Source: IGN2 sp964639955
GTDB taxonomy: Bacteria; Bacteroidota; Ignavibacteria; Ignavibacteriales; Ignavibacteriaceae
DNA length: 51,036 nucleotides
NCBI GenBank assembly: GCA_964639955.1
Contig: CAZXGJ010000019.1
Location: 1-51,036, forward strand
Reading direction: 5' to 3'
The number at the start of each line of letters is the position of its first letter. Position 1 is the first letter of the stretch. The notes beneath the pieces are model-generated. The model searched no databases. It was given only the letters and a program-made list of their open reading frames with translations, and was not told where the DNA came from. Made by a program: the position numbers and the translations under genes. This document shows positions 18,067 through 27,540 of this stretch, one piece after another.

Positions 18067-18849
18067 TTATTTGTTTTTGATAAACGGCTTTCTTTTTTCA
18101 ATAAAAGCTGAGGTGCCTTCTTTAAAGTCTTCGGTGCCGCATGTAAGGGCAAACAAGCTGGCTTCGTAACTCAGGCCCTGCGCCAATGACATTTGCTGCG
18201 AAGCTCTTACAGACTTTAATGCAAACCTAACAGCCTGCTGCGCTTTTCCGGCTATTTTAACTGCTAATTCAATCGATTTATTTAACAGTTCACTCTGAGG
18301 AAAAACCCGGTTAACTAATCCAATCCGGAAAGCCTCCTCTGCGTTTATCATATCGCCTGTAAGAATATACTCCAAAGCTCTTGATAAATTTACCGCACGC
18401 GACAGACGCTGCGTTCCGCCATAACCCGGAATAATACCCAGGTTTACCTCGGGCTGACCAAACTTTGCATTTTCAGCTGCCAGGCGAATATGGCAAGCCA
18501 ATGCAAGTTCGCATCCGCCTCCAAGGGCAAAACCATTCACTGCTGCAATTACGGGCTTATCAAAATTTTCGATCCTGCTGAAAACTGAATTGCCTCTTTC
18601 GGAAAATTCTTTTGCACTCAGCACATCAAGCTTGTTCAGCTCTGCAATATCGGCACCGGCAACAAATGCTTTTTCACCACTGCCTGTTACAATTACTACA
18701 AACACTTCTTCGTTATCCGCTAATTCATTAAAAGCTGCTTCCAGCTCATTAATTGTTTGGATATTGAGCGCATTGAGTTTATCAGGCCGGTTAATTGTAA
18801 CAATTGCTTTTTTGTTTTTGATTTCAAGGAGAAGATTCTGGTAATTCAT
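18067..18849 (-). CDS. Enoyl-CoA hydratase/isomerase (crotonase family)
   Basis: This 260-residue protein is a complete crotonase-fold enzyme. It shows the oxyanion-hole motifs 'FVAGADIAEL' and 'NGFALGGGCELALACH', and the second catalytic region 'FGQPEVNLGIIPGYGGTQRL' that supplies the active-site glutamate. The family hydrates 2-enoyl-CoA to 3-hydroxyacyl-CoA in fatty-acid oxidation or related CoA pathways, in the cytoplasm. Closest in style are short-chain crotonases (Crt/FadB1 type). It lies 10 bp after the beta-barrel protein gene within the six-gene operon. The fatty-acid-type acyl-CoA dehydrogenase of this window is elsewhere (38.9-40.1 kb). The exact chain-length preference cannot be read from sequence. 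Confidence 0.9.
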   Translation of the reverse strand: MNYQNLLLEIKNKKAIVTINRPDKLNALNIQTINELEAAFNELADNEEVFVVIVTGSGEKAFVAGADIAELNKLDVLSAKEFSERGNSVFSRIENFDKPVIAAVNGFALGGGCELALACHIRLAAENAKFGQPEVNLGIIPGYGGTQRLSRAVNLSRALEYILTGDMINAEEAFRIGLVNRVFPQSELLNKSIELAVKIAGKAQQAVRFALKSVRASQQMSLAQGLSYEASLFALTCGTEDFKEGTSAFIEKRKPFIKNK

Positions 18850-18859
18850 TTTATTGTCC

Positions 18860-19465
18860 TTAAAAATTAACTATTAATGGAAGTCTTACATTCAGATTGA
18901 ATGAGACATATTGATTTGATTCAAAGTAAGTGTACTGAGCCAGCACTTCAAGAATAAACATAGAAACCCCTATGCCGCCACTGAATCCTAATTTAAATAA
19001 TTCATCTTTAAAATTATTTATGCCTGAGCCGGGTTTAAACTCATGTAAAACACGCATATAAGATAAAGCTGCAGAAAGTTCAATGACTGGTATAAGAAGA
19101 ACAATTCTTTCGAGCAAAGGGCTGAAATAATACCTGATTCCCAATGCAGCCGGTGCAATTATTGTAGAGAGATTTGAATAATCGGAAGATTGATAAAAAT
19201 TCTGGGAGCCGGGGTATTGTTCGAATCCTAATCTTGCAAATACAAAAAACGGAAGATGATCTGTGTCAGTATAAGATAATTCACTTGTTACTCCATAACC
19301 AAGCTCTGATGTAGTTGCAAAGCTGCCGATGGGTAACCTTGGCCCAACTCCTATTGAAAGAAAAATACCGGAAGCTTTACTTGCGGGGGCTGCTTTACCA
19401 AATACAGCAAAACACGCAAATAAAAATATAAAAAGCAGTTTCCCGGAAGTTATTAAACGTATCAA
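18860..19465 (-). CDS. Putative outer-membrane beta-barrel protein
   Basis: This 201-residue protein is not one I recognise by name. It begins with a signal peptide (hydrophobic stretch at about 9-22, then 'GKAAPASKA'). The rest alternates polar and hydrophobic residues in strand-length blocks and has many Gly, Tyr and Phe. The final segment 'NVRLPLIVNF' ends in Phe, as does the targeting signal of outer-membrane barrels. The size suggests an eight-stranded barrel of the OmpW/OmpX kind. Its start overlaps the end of the DUF2231 gene by 4 bp, so the two are translationally linked. Function is unknown. Confidence 0.7.
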   Translation of the reverse strand: MIRLITSGKLLFIFLFACFAVFGKAAPASKASGIFLSIGVGPRLPIGSFATTSELGYGVTSELSYTDTDHLPFFVFARLGFEQYPGSQNFYQSSDYSNLSTIIAPAALGIRYYFSPLLERIVLLIPVIELSAALSYMRVLHEFKPGSGINNFKDELFKLGFSGGIGVSMFILEVLAQYTYFESNQYVSFNLNVRLPLIVNF

Positions 19466-19932
19466 GGTTTTACCTTCTCTTGAAAAATTAATTCAGTTCC
19501 CACTCCAAATTTACTAACAAGCTTACCGCCGTGTTCTCCTGTTTCATAAACCAGGTATAAAATAATAATCGCAAATAAAACAAAAACAAATTTTATATGA
19601 CCATTAAACTTTTTTTTAACTACAAAGAATACCCGGAGTGCGCAAACAAAAACCGAAAACCACAACAAAATGGTTGCACAGCTCTGGTGTTCTTTCAGGA
19701 GTTTTTCACTTTGCTCAGTCCAGTTCTGGTAGGTTTCAGATGCCTGGTTGCCTGAGAATACGGCAAAGAGAGCAGAGATAACTCCAAGGCATAACAGCAG
19801 CAAAGCACTTTTTGAAAAAAATTCGTTGTTCAGAATTACTGCTGTAATTTCGAGAGCAGCATAAGTTGAAAATAATGCTATGGGGAAATGAACAATATTC
19901 GGGTGCAGACCGGCAATAAAATCTGATTCCAT
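19462..19932 (-). CDS. DUF2231 family membrane protein
   Basis: This 156-residue integral membrane protein has the DUF2231 signature near its N-terminus ('GLHPNIVHFPIALF', about residues 8-21), with two histidines at the membrane edge. About four hydrophobic helices follow. Relatives often occur beside electron-transfer or cytochrome genes and some may bind haem through the conserved histidines, but no function has been assigned to the family. It lies 14 bp after fabG and overlaps the next gene by 4 bp. Its neighbours here give no redox clue. Confidence 0.8.
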   Translation of the reverse strand: MESDFIAGLHPNIVHFPIALFSTYAALEITAVILNNEFFSKSALLLLCLGVISALFAVFSGNQASETYQNWTEQSEKLLKEHQSCATILLWFSVFVCALRVFFVVKKKFNGHIKFVFVLFAIIILYLVYETGEHGGKLVSKFGVGTELIFQEKVKP

Positions 19933-19946
19933 TTTTTATCCAATTA

Positions 19947-20708
19947 TCATCCGCATAGAACAGAACCTCCGTTCACGTTTAGTATTTCTCCGGTAATGTG
20001 CGATGCCATACCGGAAGCCAAAAATAAAACCGGTCCGGCTATTTCTTCCGGCATAGCAATTTTCTTAAGTGGAATATCACCGGTAACTTTTTCATAACAA
20101 TTCCGATCATCCAGAGCTTCCTTTGTCATGTCAGTAATAACCCAACCGGGGGCAACACAGTTTACGGTGATGTTATATTCTCCAAGCTCTGCAGCAAGTG
20201 ATTTGGTAAAAGAAATCATTCCACCTTTAGAAGCTGCGTAATGTGAGTGAAAGGCTTCACCCCTCTGCCCTGCCGTTGAAGAAATATTAATGATTCGCCC
20301 AAATTTATTTTGCTTCATCCCGGGAACAACGTACCTTGTTAAAAGATAAGTACCTGTAAGATTAATATTAATCGTTTCATTCCAGTCGTTCAGACTCATT
20401 TTATCGATTGAGGCTTCTTTCCAGATTCCGGCGTTGTTTACAAGAATATCTATACCTCCGAATTCAATCAAAATGTCATTCACAATTTTTTCAATCATTG
20501 ATGAATCTGATAGCTCAAGTTCAAATGCTTTTATTTTTGAAGTACCCTGATAGCTGTTGATGATATGCCGCGCTTTCTCTTCTGCATTAGAATAAGTGAA
20601 AGCAACATCGGCACCCGCTTTCAAAAATAACTCAACACACGCCTTACCAATACCCCTCGACCCGCCTGTAACTAAAGCGGTTCTGCCTTTTAAATCAATT
20701 TGAATCAA
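19947..20708 (-). CDS. fabG: 3-oxoacyl-[ACP] reductase / short-chain dehydrogenase
   Basis: This 253-residue short-chain dehydrogenase is complete. The cofactor-binding motif TGGSRGIG is at residues 14-21 and NNAG at 91-94. The catalytic residues are Ser144 (SST), Tyr157 and Lys161 (YAASK). The C-terminus 'ITGEILNVNGGSVLCG' is typical of FabG. The enzyme reduces 3-oxoacyl-ACP with NADPH in fatty-acid synthesis. Similar SDRs reduce other ketones, and this copy is not in a fab cluster, so a different substrate is possible. Its start overlaps the truA stop by 4 bp. Confidence 0.85.
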   Translation of the reverse strand: MIQIDLKGRTALVTGGSRGIGKACVELFLKAGADVAFTYSNAEEKARHIINSYQGTSKIKAFELELSDSSMIEKIVNDILIEFGGIDILVNNAGIWKEASIDKMSLNDWNETININLTGTYLLTRYVVPGMKQNKFGRIINISSTAGQRGEAFHSHYAASKGGMISFTKSLAAELGEYNITVNCVAPGWVITDMTKEALDDRNCYEKVTGDIPLKKIAMPEEIAGPVLFLASGMASHITGEILNVNGGSVLCG

Positions 20709-21433
20709 TATTTAACCTTGTAAAGAAACAAACCTTTAGCAGGTGCAGCATCACCGGCTGCAGCCCTGCTCTTTAAGGAAAAAATATTTATCAGATCCTG
20801 CTCCCCGGTATCCGATTTAGCGGCTCTGAGAATTGAACCGACTATCGCACGCACCATTCCGTAAAGAAACCTGTTCGCCTCAATTTTAAAGATGAACATA
20901 TTTTTAATCTTTCGCCATTTTACTTCTGTAACTTTGCATACCATGGAATTTACGTCGGTATCAACTTTACTGAAAGAAGTAAAATCATGCTCACCAATAA
21001 ATTGTTCGGAGAGTTTATTTAATTTCAATACATCCAGATCGCTGCTGTAAAAATACGAATAGCAAAAATAAAATGGTGACTTTATTTTTGATATCAGGTA
21101 GAGATATGACCTGCTTACTGCATCAAACCGCGCATGAAAATTTTCTCCCACCTCGCAAATTTCTATTACGGCTATATCTTTAGGAAGTATAGAATTGAGT
21201 GAATACTGAAACCGGCTCATATCCAATTTATTTTCAATTCTGAAGTTTGCAACCTGACCTAGGGCATGCACCCCGGCATCTGTTCTGCCCGAACCAATTA
21301 AATTAATCTTTTGCCGGGTAATTTTCTGTATTGCCTCATCCAAAACCTGCTGAACTGTTTGTGCATTCTCCTGCTGCTGCCACCCTGCGTAATTGCTGCC
21401 ATCATACTGAATTGTTAGTTTATAATTAAACAT
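20705..21433 (-). CDS. truA: tRNA pseudouridine(38-40) synthase
   Basis: This 242-residue enzyme is normal in length. The catalytic aspartate lies in GSGRTDAGVHA, the hallmark of TruA. Other family blocks are 'YDGSNYAGWQ' at the N-terminus, 'FHARFDA' and 'NRFLYGMVRAIVGS'. It converts uridines 38-40 of the tRNA anticodon stem to pseudouridine. It is the first gene of the six-gene minus-strand operon that ends at 17056. The sequence TAAGTTTG lies five bases before the ATG and matches the Bacteroidota -7 element, so the transcript may start at or next to the start codon. No Shine-Dalgarno sequence is present. Confidence 0.95.
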   Translation of the reverse strand: MFNYKLTIQYDGSNYAGWQQQENAQTVQQVLDEAIQKITRQKINLIGSGRTDAGVHALGQVANFRIENKLDMSRFQYSLNSILPKDIAVIEICEVGENFHARFDAVSRSYLYLISKIKSPFYFCYSYFYSSDLDVLKLNKLSEQFIGEHDFTSFSKVDTDVNSMVCKVTEVKWRKIKNMFIFKIEANRFLYGMVRAIVGSILRAAKSDTGEQDLINIFSLKSRAAAGDAAPAKGLFLYKVKY

Positions 21434-21438
21434 TGCAG

Positions 21439-21446
21439 CAAACTTA
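21439..21446 (-). promoter_or_regulatory. Bacteroidota-type -7 element (TAAGTTTG) at truA
   Basis: The motif matches TAnnTTTG exactly and ends five bases before the truA ATG. The expected -33 TTG is only partly matched: TTC stands 20 bases upstream. If used, the mRNA would have almost no leader. Confidence 0.35.
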
Positions 21447-21622
21447 CTAAGAAGAATTTGTTTTTAGAATGAAATGTATTTTTTACCCAAAAGCTCTGAC
21501 AGACCCAAAATAAATTATTTTCTTCACCAAATATGATGTTTTAATAAGCAGGTGCATGGCACTAATATTGTGTTAAATCCTTAAAAAATGAATTTATAAA
21601 CCCTGCTGCGGTAAAAGATAAA

Positions 21623-24600
21623 ATGAAGCCGAATGATCGTCAAGAATTTTCAGAACTGAAACTACAGGTAGATATTAAGACATTAAATCTGCTGAGCTTT
21701 AACAAAGCTGCAGGAATTTTTTTCGGTATAAATAAGACAGATATAAAAAATGCCTGCATCACCGATTTGCTTCATCTTGACAGTAAAAATGAGAAATTAT
21801 TGTTAAAAAATTTAAAGGCAGCAAAATCCTCTTTAATAAATAAAATAAAGCTGAAAGACCAAACTAATCGTGTTAAGTTTTACAATCTGGTAATTGAAAA
21901 CAAACTAAACGGTAATAAAAAAGTCCATCTACTAAAGTTCACCAAAGACCAATCCGGGGAAATGGAAAATAAGTCTAACGATTTATATAATCACTTAATC
22001 GGTTCATCAAAAAACCCAATCTTAATAACCGATAATAAATTCCAAATCGTCTACTGCAATAAGGCTGCAGAGGAATTTTTTCAGAAGAAGCATTCACAAA
22101 TCATCGGAAAAAAAACAGAGGAGATTTTTCAATTTGATGATGCATCAGTTTCACGTGAGCAAATAAGAGAAATTTTAGAGAAAGAAAGCTGCTGGGAAGG
22201 TGAAGTTATACTGTATACTTATAAAGGTTTGGTAAAGCACAGCCGGTTATCAATATCATGTATACTAAATACCAGCGGCAACTCAAAATTGATGATGGGT
22301 ATTTTTTCAGACATATCGAATTCAAAAAAATCCGAAACAGCACTTAAAAAAAGCGAATCGATGTTCAGAACACTTTACGAAAACAACCCGCTGATGAATT
22401 TTATTGTAGACCGCAATGGAATAATTCGTAAAGTAAATCGAATCGGTGCGAATGAGCTTGGTTATGTGGTGGATGAATTAATTGGAAAGCCGGTAACTTT
22501 ACTTTTCCTTGAAGAAGATAAGCAGAAAGTGCTTAACCAGATTGAGGAGTGTATCAATAGTCCCGGTAAATTATTTAATTGGGAAATCCGTAAAATTAAA
22601 AAGGATGGAGAAATCATCTGGGTAAGAGAAAATGCATGCACCGTTGAATCAAATGGAGCTGTTCCTGAAGTTTTGATTGTTTGCGATAATGTTACAAAGA
22701 TTAAACAAGCTGAAAAAGCTATCACCGAATCTAAACAAAGGATTCAACAGGTTCTCGATGCTTCTCCAATGGGGGTTCATATTTACGAATTAAATGAAAA
22801 CAATGATCTGATCTTTGCCGGATACAATCAATCAGCAGACAAGATTTTCGGATTAGACCACAGACAGTTTTTAAATAAAAATGTTGGTGATGTTTTCCCT
22901 GGTTTCATAAACACTGAATTACTGGATCAATTTAGAGAAATTGCTAAAACCGGATCAGGTTTTCAAAATAAGATTATTGAATACAAAAACTCCCTTACCG
23001 AAGGACTGTACGAAGTATCTGCCATTCAGATTTCAGCAAACCGGATGGCTTTATTCTTCACTGATGTAACCGAAAAACAAAGAGTGCTTGAAGAACTTAA
23101 AAGCAACCAGTTGAAATATAAGTCGTTGTTTGAATCTGCAAATGACGCAATATTCCTGATGGATGAAGATATTTTTATCGATTGTAATGAAATGACACTT
23201 AAAATGTTTTGCTGTGAAAGGGAAGATATAATAAATAAACCTCCTTACGAATTCTCACCTGAACTGCAGCCAGACGGACGAAGCTCAAAAGAAAAAGCAT
23301 TGGAAAAAATCAGTGCCGTTCTATGCGGGAAACCACAGTTTTTTGAATGGAAGCATAAAAAATTAGACGGTGCTCTTTTCGATGCAGAGGTAAGTCTGAA
23401 CAAAGTTGAGCTGGGCGGTAAAACTCTGATACAGGCTATTGTAAGAGATATAACAGAAAGAAAGATAGCACAAGAAAAAATTCAAATGCTTGCTCATGCA
23501 CTAAAATGCATTCAGGAATCAGTGTACATAACAGATATGCTTGAACGAATTATTTTTGTTAATAATTCGTTACTTCAAACTTACGGCTACAAACAGGATG
23601 AAATTATCGGCAAGCATTTGTCAGAACTCCGGTCTAAAAATAATTCTGCCCGGCTAAATCAACAAATTTTTTCTTCCACTTTAAAAGAGGGCTGGTCAGG
23701 TGAACTACTTAACATTAAAAAAAACGGTGAGGAGTTTCCTGTCTTTTTATCAACTTCATTAATAAGAGATGATAACAGTAAGCCAATTGCAATAATAGGA
23801 GTAGTGCAGGATATCTCGGAACGTAAAAAAGCTGAAATGGCTCTGCAAAATGCAGAGCAAAAGCTTCGCGAAATTATTGAGCACAGTTCAAATCTTTTCT
23901 ATTCTCATACTACCGATCATGTTTTAACTTATGTAAGCCCTCAATGCACACATTTTCTTGGCTGCGATGCAGAAAAAGCAAAGAGAAACTGGACTGAGTT
24001 TACCACCGATAATCCAGTTAATCAAAAGGGATTTGAATCTACTCTGTTTGCAATAGAAACAGGAAAAGCTCAACCTCCTTACGAGCTTGAGTTGAAAACA
24101 ATGGACAATCGTACAATTTGGGTTGAAGTAAATGAAGCGCCTGTAGTTAAAGATGGTAAAACCGTTGCAATTGTTGGCGCTTTATCCGATATAACAGAAA
24201 GTAAACTTGCAAAGGAGAAGTTAATCCAGTCCGAAGAAACTTACCGGGGTATATTCGATAATGCAACAGATGCAATCTATATACATGATATGGAAGGCAG
24301 GTTTATCGACGTAAGCAGGGGTGCAATTAATATGTATGGTTATGAGAGAGAATTTTTCCTCGGCAAAACTCCCGATGTACTCGCAGCACCCGGTAAAAAT
24401 GATATGTCTAAAATAGCCGATAAAATTAAATGTGCCTTGGAAGGTGTTCCTCAGCAGCTCGAATTCTGGGGTAAAAGAAAGAATGGGGAGATCTTTCCAA
24501 AAATTGTAAGGTTGCAGAAAGGAAAATATTTTGGGCAGGATGCCCTGATTGCTTTCGCCCTTGATATTACCGAACGGAAAAAAATTGAAGTGGCTTTGAG

Positions 24601-26155
24601 TGAAAGCGAAGAAAGGTTCCGTAATCTTATCAATAACATGCTCGAAGCCGCATTAATCATTGATCTGGAAGGACAAATAAACTTTGCAAATTACAGTGCA
24701 GCAAAACTTGTAGGTTTGAAATCACCGGAAGATGGAATCGGTAAAAAAGTATTCGATTTTTTGCATCCCGATTTTATAGCCCCTGTGCTTCATGTTCTTG
24801 CAAAAGCCAGAAAAAAATCAGTTCCGTTAATTGATGAATACAGGATAACAACAATAGACGGTGAAGATAAATGGGTGGAAAGCCTTGGCAAGAAAATCAT
24901 TTATGATAATAAATTATCAATCCTGGTAACATTAAGAGATATTACTGAAAGGAAAAATTATGAGTACCAGCTGAAAGACGCCAAGGAAAGAGCTGAAGAA
25001 ATGAACAAGCTGAAATCAAATTTTCTTGCTAATATGAGCCATGAGCTGAGAACACCTCTTGTTGGTATTCTCGGATTTGCCGAAATGCTGAAGGATGAGC
25101 TCAGGGAAGAAAATTTTGCAGAAATGGCAGATAAAATTCTTGTAAGCGGAAAGCGGCTTATGGAGACCCTTAATTCACTTCTCGATCTCTCAAGAATCGA
25201 AGCAAACAAATTTGAGCTGAAACTAAGCTCACAAAAATTATCATCACTGGTAACATCTCAGGCAGAGATCTTTAAAGCTTATGCAGAAAGAAAGAACCTT
25301 TATCTGGAAACCGAAATTTTATCAAACGACCTTTATATTTTACTGGATGAACAAATTTTCAGACAGATTATTAACAATCTTATAAACAATGCATTGAAGT
25401 ACACGGAAAAAGGTGGTGTAACCATATACATTGATAAACTTATCTCCGATTCCGGCGAGTTTGCCAAAATAACTATAAAAGATACCGGAATCGGCATCCC
25501 TGAAAACAGCCTTAGCACAATTTTCCAGGAATTCAGGCAGGTAAGCGAAGGTGTTAACCGGCACTTTGAAGGTACAGGATTGGGATTAACCATTACCAAG
25601 AGATACGTAGAATTGATGAAAGGTTCTATTTCTGTTGAAAGCGAGGTGGGTAAAGGCTCAACTTTTACATTACTATTTCCGGTTCTTGATAAAAAAGCAT
25701 TGCCTGATGTAAGTAAAAGCGAAGAAACAAGGGAGGTTAAAATTAAAAGCCGCGATGTAAAATTTTTAAGACACCCCAAAGTGCTTGTAGTTGAAAATGA
25801 TGATGCAAGTAAAGAGGTTACAAAACTGTTTTTAAAGGGTCTTTGCGAGATGGATTTTGCCGATAACGGAGAGGAAGCATTGTTGTTGACTAATACTAAT
25901 TTCTATGACCTCATTCTAATGGATATTAATCTTGGCACCGGAATGAGCGGGCTTGATGCAGCAAAAGAAATCAGGAATAAAAACGGATATGAAAAAACCG
26001 CGATTGTTGCACTTACGGCTTTTGCAATGCGTGGCGACAGGGAGGAATTTCTGAAAGCCGGATGCACTCATTATTTGTCTAAACCCTTTACCAAGGAAAA
26101 AATTATCGATCTTGTTACATCAATATTAAAACACAACGGCAAAGAAGCTACTTAA
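21623..26155 (+). CDS. Cytoplasmic multi-PAS hybrid sensor histidine kinase with C-terminal receiver
   Basis: This 1510-residue signalling protein has no membrane segment. Eight PAS domains start at about residues 124, 246, 373, 499, 625, 747, 873 and 998, and residues 1-110 look like a further degenerate one. A HisKA domain follows with the phospho-accepting His1140 in NMSHELRTP. The HATPase domain has the N box (NNLINNALKY), DTGIGIP and GTGLGLT. The receiver domain has acidic residues in 'VVENDD' and the phospho-acceptor Asp1434 in 'LILMDINL'. Such proteins relay phosphate from His to Asp and usually on to a separate partner, which is not adjacent. The ligands are unknown. The gene ends overlapping the convergent aldehyde dehydrogenase gene by 8 bp. 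Confidence 0.93.
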   Translation: MKPNDRQEFSELKLQVDIKTLNLLSFNKAAGIFFGINKTDIKNACITDLLHLDSKNEKLLLKNLKAAKSSLINKIKLKDQTNRVKFYNLVIENKLNGNKKVHLLKFTKDQSGEMENKSNDLYNHLIGSSKNPILITDNKFQIVYCNKAAEEFFQKKHSQIIGKKTEEIFQFDDASVSREQIREILEKESCWEGEVILYTYKGLVKHSRLSISCILNTSGNSKLMMGIFSDISNSKKSETALKKSESMFRTLYENNPLMNFIVDRNGIIRKVNRIGANELGYVVDELIGKPVTLLFLEEDKQKVLNQIEECINSPGKLFNWEIRKIKKDGEIIWVRENACTVESNGAVPEVLIVCDNVTKIKQAEKAITESKQRIQQVLDASPMGVHIYELNENNDLIFAGYNQSADKIFGLDHRQFLNKNVGDVFPGFINTELLDQFREIAKTGSGFQNKIIEYKNSLTEGLYEVSAIQISANRMALFFTDVTEKQRVLEELKSNQLKYKSLFESANDAIFLMDEDIFIDCNEMTLKMFCCEREDIINKPPYEFSPELQPDGRSSKEKALEKISAVLCGKPQFFEWKHKKLDGALFDAEVSLNKVELGGKTLIQAIVRDITERKIAQEKIQMLAHALKCIQESVYITDMLERIIFVNNSLLQTYGYKQDEIIGKHLSELRSKNNSARLNQQIFSSTLKEGWSGELLNIKKNGEEFPVFLSTSLIRDDNSKPIAIIGVVQDISERKKAEMALQNAEQKLREIIEHSSNLFYSHTTDHVLTYVSPQCTHFLGCDAEKAKRNWTEFTTDNPVNQKGFESTLFAIETGKAQPPYELELKTMDNRTIWVEVNEAPVVKDGKTVAIVGALSDITESKLAKEKLIQSEETYRGIFDNATDAIYIHDMEGRFIDVSRGAINMYGYEREFFLGKTPDVLAAPGKNDMSKIADKIKCALEGVPQQLEFWGKRKNGEIFPKIVRLQKGKYFGQDALIAFALDITERKKIEVALSESEERFRNLINNMLEAALIIDLEGQINFANYSAAKLVGLKSPEDGIGKKVFDFLHPDFIAPVLHVLAKARKKSVPLIDEYRITTIDGEDKWVESLGKKIIYDNKLSILVTLRDITERKNYEYQLKDAKERAEEMNKLKSNFLANMSHELRTPLVGILGFAEMLKDELREENFAEMADKILVSGKRLMETLNSLLDLSRIEANKFELKLSSQKLSSLVTSQAEIFKAYAERKNLYLETEILSNDLYILLDEQIFRQIINNLINNALKYTEKGGVTIYIDKLISDSGEFAKITIKDTGIGIPENSLSTIFQEFRQVSEGVNRHFEGTGLGLTITKRYVELMKGSISVESEVGKGSTFTLLFPVLDKKALPDVSKSEETREVKIKSRDVKFLRHPKVLVVENDDASKEVTKLFLKGLCEMDFADNGEEALLLTNTNFYDLILMDINLGTGMSGLDAAKEIRNKNGYEKTAIVALTAFAMRGDREEFLKAGCTHYLSKPFTKEKIIDLVTSILKHNGKEAT

Positions 26156-27512
26156 TAAATACAGTTTTAATATTAACAAACTCTCTTATGCCGAAGACCG
26201 AAAGTTCCCTGCCGTAACCCGATTCCTTAACCCCTCCGAAAGGAAGACGGGGATCGGATTTTACAAAAGTATTAACGAAACAACTGCCGGCGTTTAGCTT
26301 TTCACGGGCTATCTTCTCTCCTTTAATTTTATCTGAAGTAAAAACTGATGCGCCTAATCCGAAGTCAGTGTCATTTGCAATCCGGATAGCATCATCTTCG
26401 CTGCCTGCTTTAATCACAGCTGCAACAGGTCCAAACAATTCTTCGCTATAAGCGGGCATTCCTCTGGCAACATTTGCTAAAACAGTTGGAGGATAGTAAG
26501 CACCGCTGCTTTCGGGAATAGTTCCACCGAGAAGCAATTTTGCACCGGCATTAATGCTTTTCAAAACCTGCTGATGAAGTTCATCCCTTAACTGCACGCT
26601 TGCCTGCGGACCCAAATCGTTTTGTTCATCAAACGGGTCACCCATTTTCTTCGAACTCATTTTTTCGACGAAAAGCCTGAGAAACTCATCGTAAACTTTT
26701 TCAACAGCAATAAATCTTTTTGCTGCAATGCAGCTCTGACCGCCATTGATCAATCTGGCAGTTGCACAGCTTTCAGCAGCAAGGTTCAAGTCGGCATCTT
26801 CAAGAATAATGTAAGGATCGCTTCCGCCAAGTTCCATCACAGTCTTTTTTAAAACCGCCCCGGCAGTCTTTGCAACTGCTTTGCCTGCAGGTACGCTTCC
26901 GGTTAAAGTTACGGCTTTAATACTTTCATTTTTTATTATTCCCTCCATTTCAGAAGAAGGAATCAGGATAGAGCGAAAAAGATTTCGGGGAAACCCTGCT
27001 TTAATAAAGATCTCTTCAATAGCAAGTGAGCAACCCGTAACATTTGAAGCATGTTTAAGTATTCCGGCATTACCCGCCATAAGTGCCGGAACTGCAAACC
27101 TGAACACCTGCCAGAACGGAAAATTCCATGGCATAACTGCAAGCACAACACCCAACGGCTGGAATGAAATATAGCTTTTTGAAGCATCCGTAATTACCAG
27201 TTCATCGGATAAAAATTTCTCGGAATTTTCAGCATAGAACTCACAAACCCATGCACACTTTTCAACTTCTGCACGCGATTGATTGATAGGTTTGCCCATT
27301 TCAAGTGTCATTAACCGCGAATATTCTTCTTTGCCTTCTCTTAATATAACGGCAGCTTTACGCATTAATTTTGCACGAAGTTCAAAGCTGGTTTCCTTCC
27401 ATTCAGAAAATGATTTAACGGCTGAGGAAATTATTTCTTCTGCTTCCGCAGGTTTCATTGCAGGATATGATTTTATCATTTCTCCTGTTGCAGGATTGAT
27501 TGAATTAGGCAT
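26148..27512 (-). CDS. gabD: NAD(P)-dependent succinate-semialdehyde dehydrogenase-type aldehyde dehydrogenase
   Basis: This 454-residue aldehyde dehydrogenase is complete. It has 'MPWNFPFWQ', the cofactor-site TGSVPAG, the catalytic Glu in 'VMELGGSDP', and the catalytic Cys in NGGQSCIAAKR. The C-terminus 'LPFGGVKESGYGREL' is also typical. Its length and motif wording match the Sad/GabD1 group that oxidises succinate semialdehyde to succinate. The family is broad, so other short aldehydes are possible. No GABA transaminase gene is near. It lies 28 bp after the SpoIIE-type phosphatase gene, on the same strand. Confidence 0.88.
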   Translation of the reverse strand: MPNSINPATGEMIKSYPAMKPAEAEEIISSAVKSFSEWKETSFELRAKLMRKAAVILREGKEEYSRLMTLEMGKPINQSRAEVEKCAWVCEFYAENSEKFLSDELVITDASKSYISFQPLGVVLAVMPWNFPFWQVFRFAVPALMAGNAGILKHASNVTGCSLAIEEIFIKAGFPRNLFRSILIPSSEMEGIIKNESIKAVTLTGSVPAGKAVAKTAGAVLKKTVMELGGSDPYIILEDADLNLAAESCATARLINGGQSCIAAKRFIAVEKVYDEFLRLFVEKMSSKKMGDPFDEQNDLGPQASVQLRDELHQQVLKSINAGAKLLLGGTIPESSGAYYPPTVLANVARGMPAYSEELFGPVAAVIKAGSEDDAIRIANDTDFGLGASVFTSDKIKGEKIAREKLNAGSCFVNTFVKSDPRLPFGGVKESGYGRELSVFGIREFVNIKTVFIK

Positions 27513-27540
27513 TGGTTTTCTTTCCGACGGATAATTTCTT

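Noticed and set aside
19215..19235. GTTCGAATCC-like stretch suggesting a tRNA T-arm
   Set aside because: It lies inside the barrel protein gene and no acceptor, D or anticodon stems can be formed around it.
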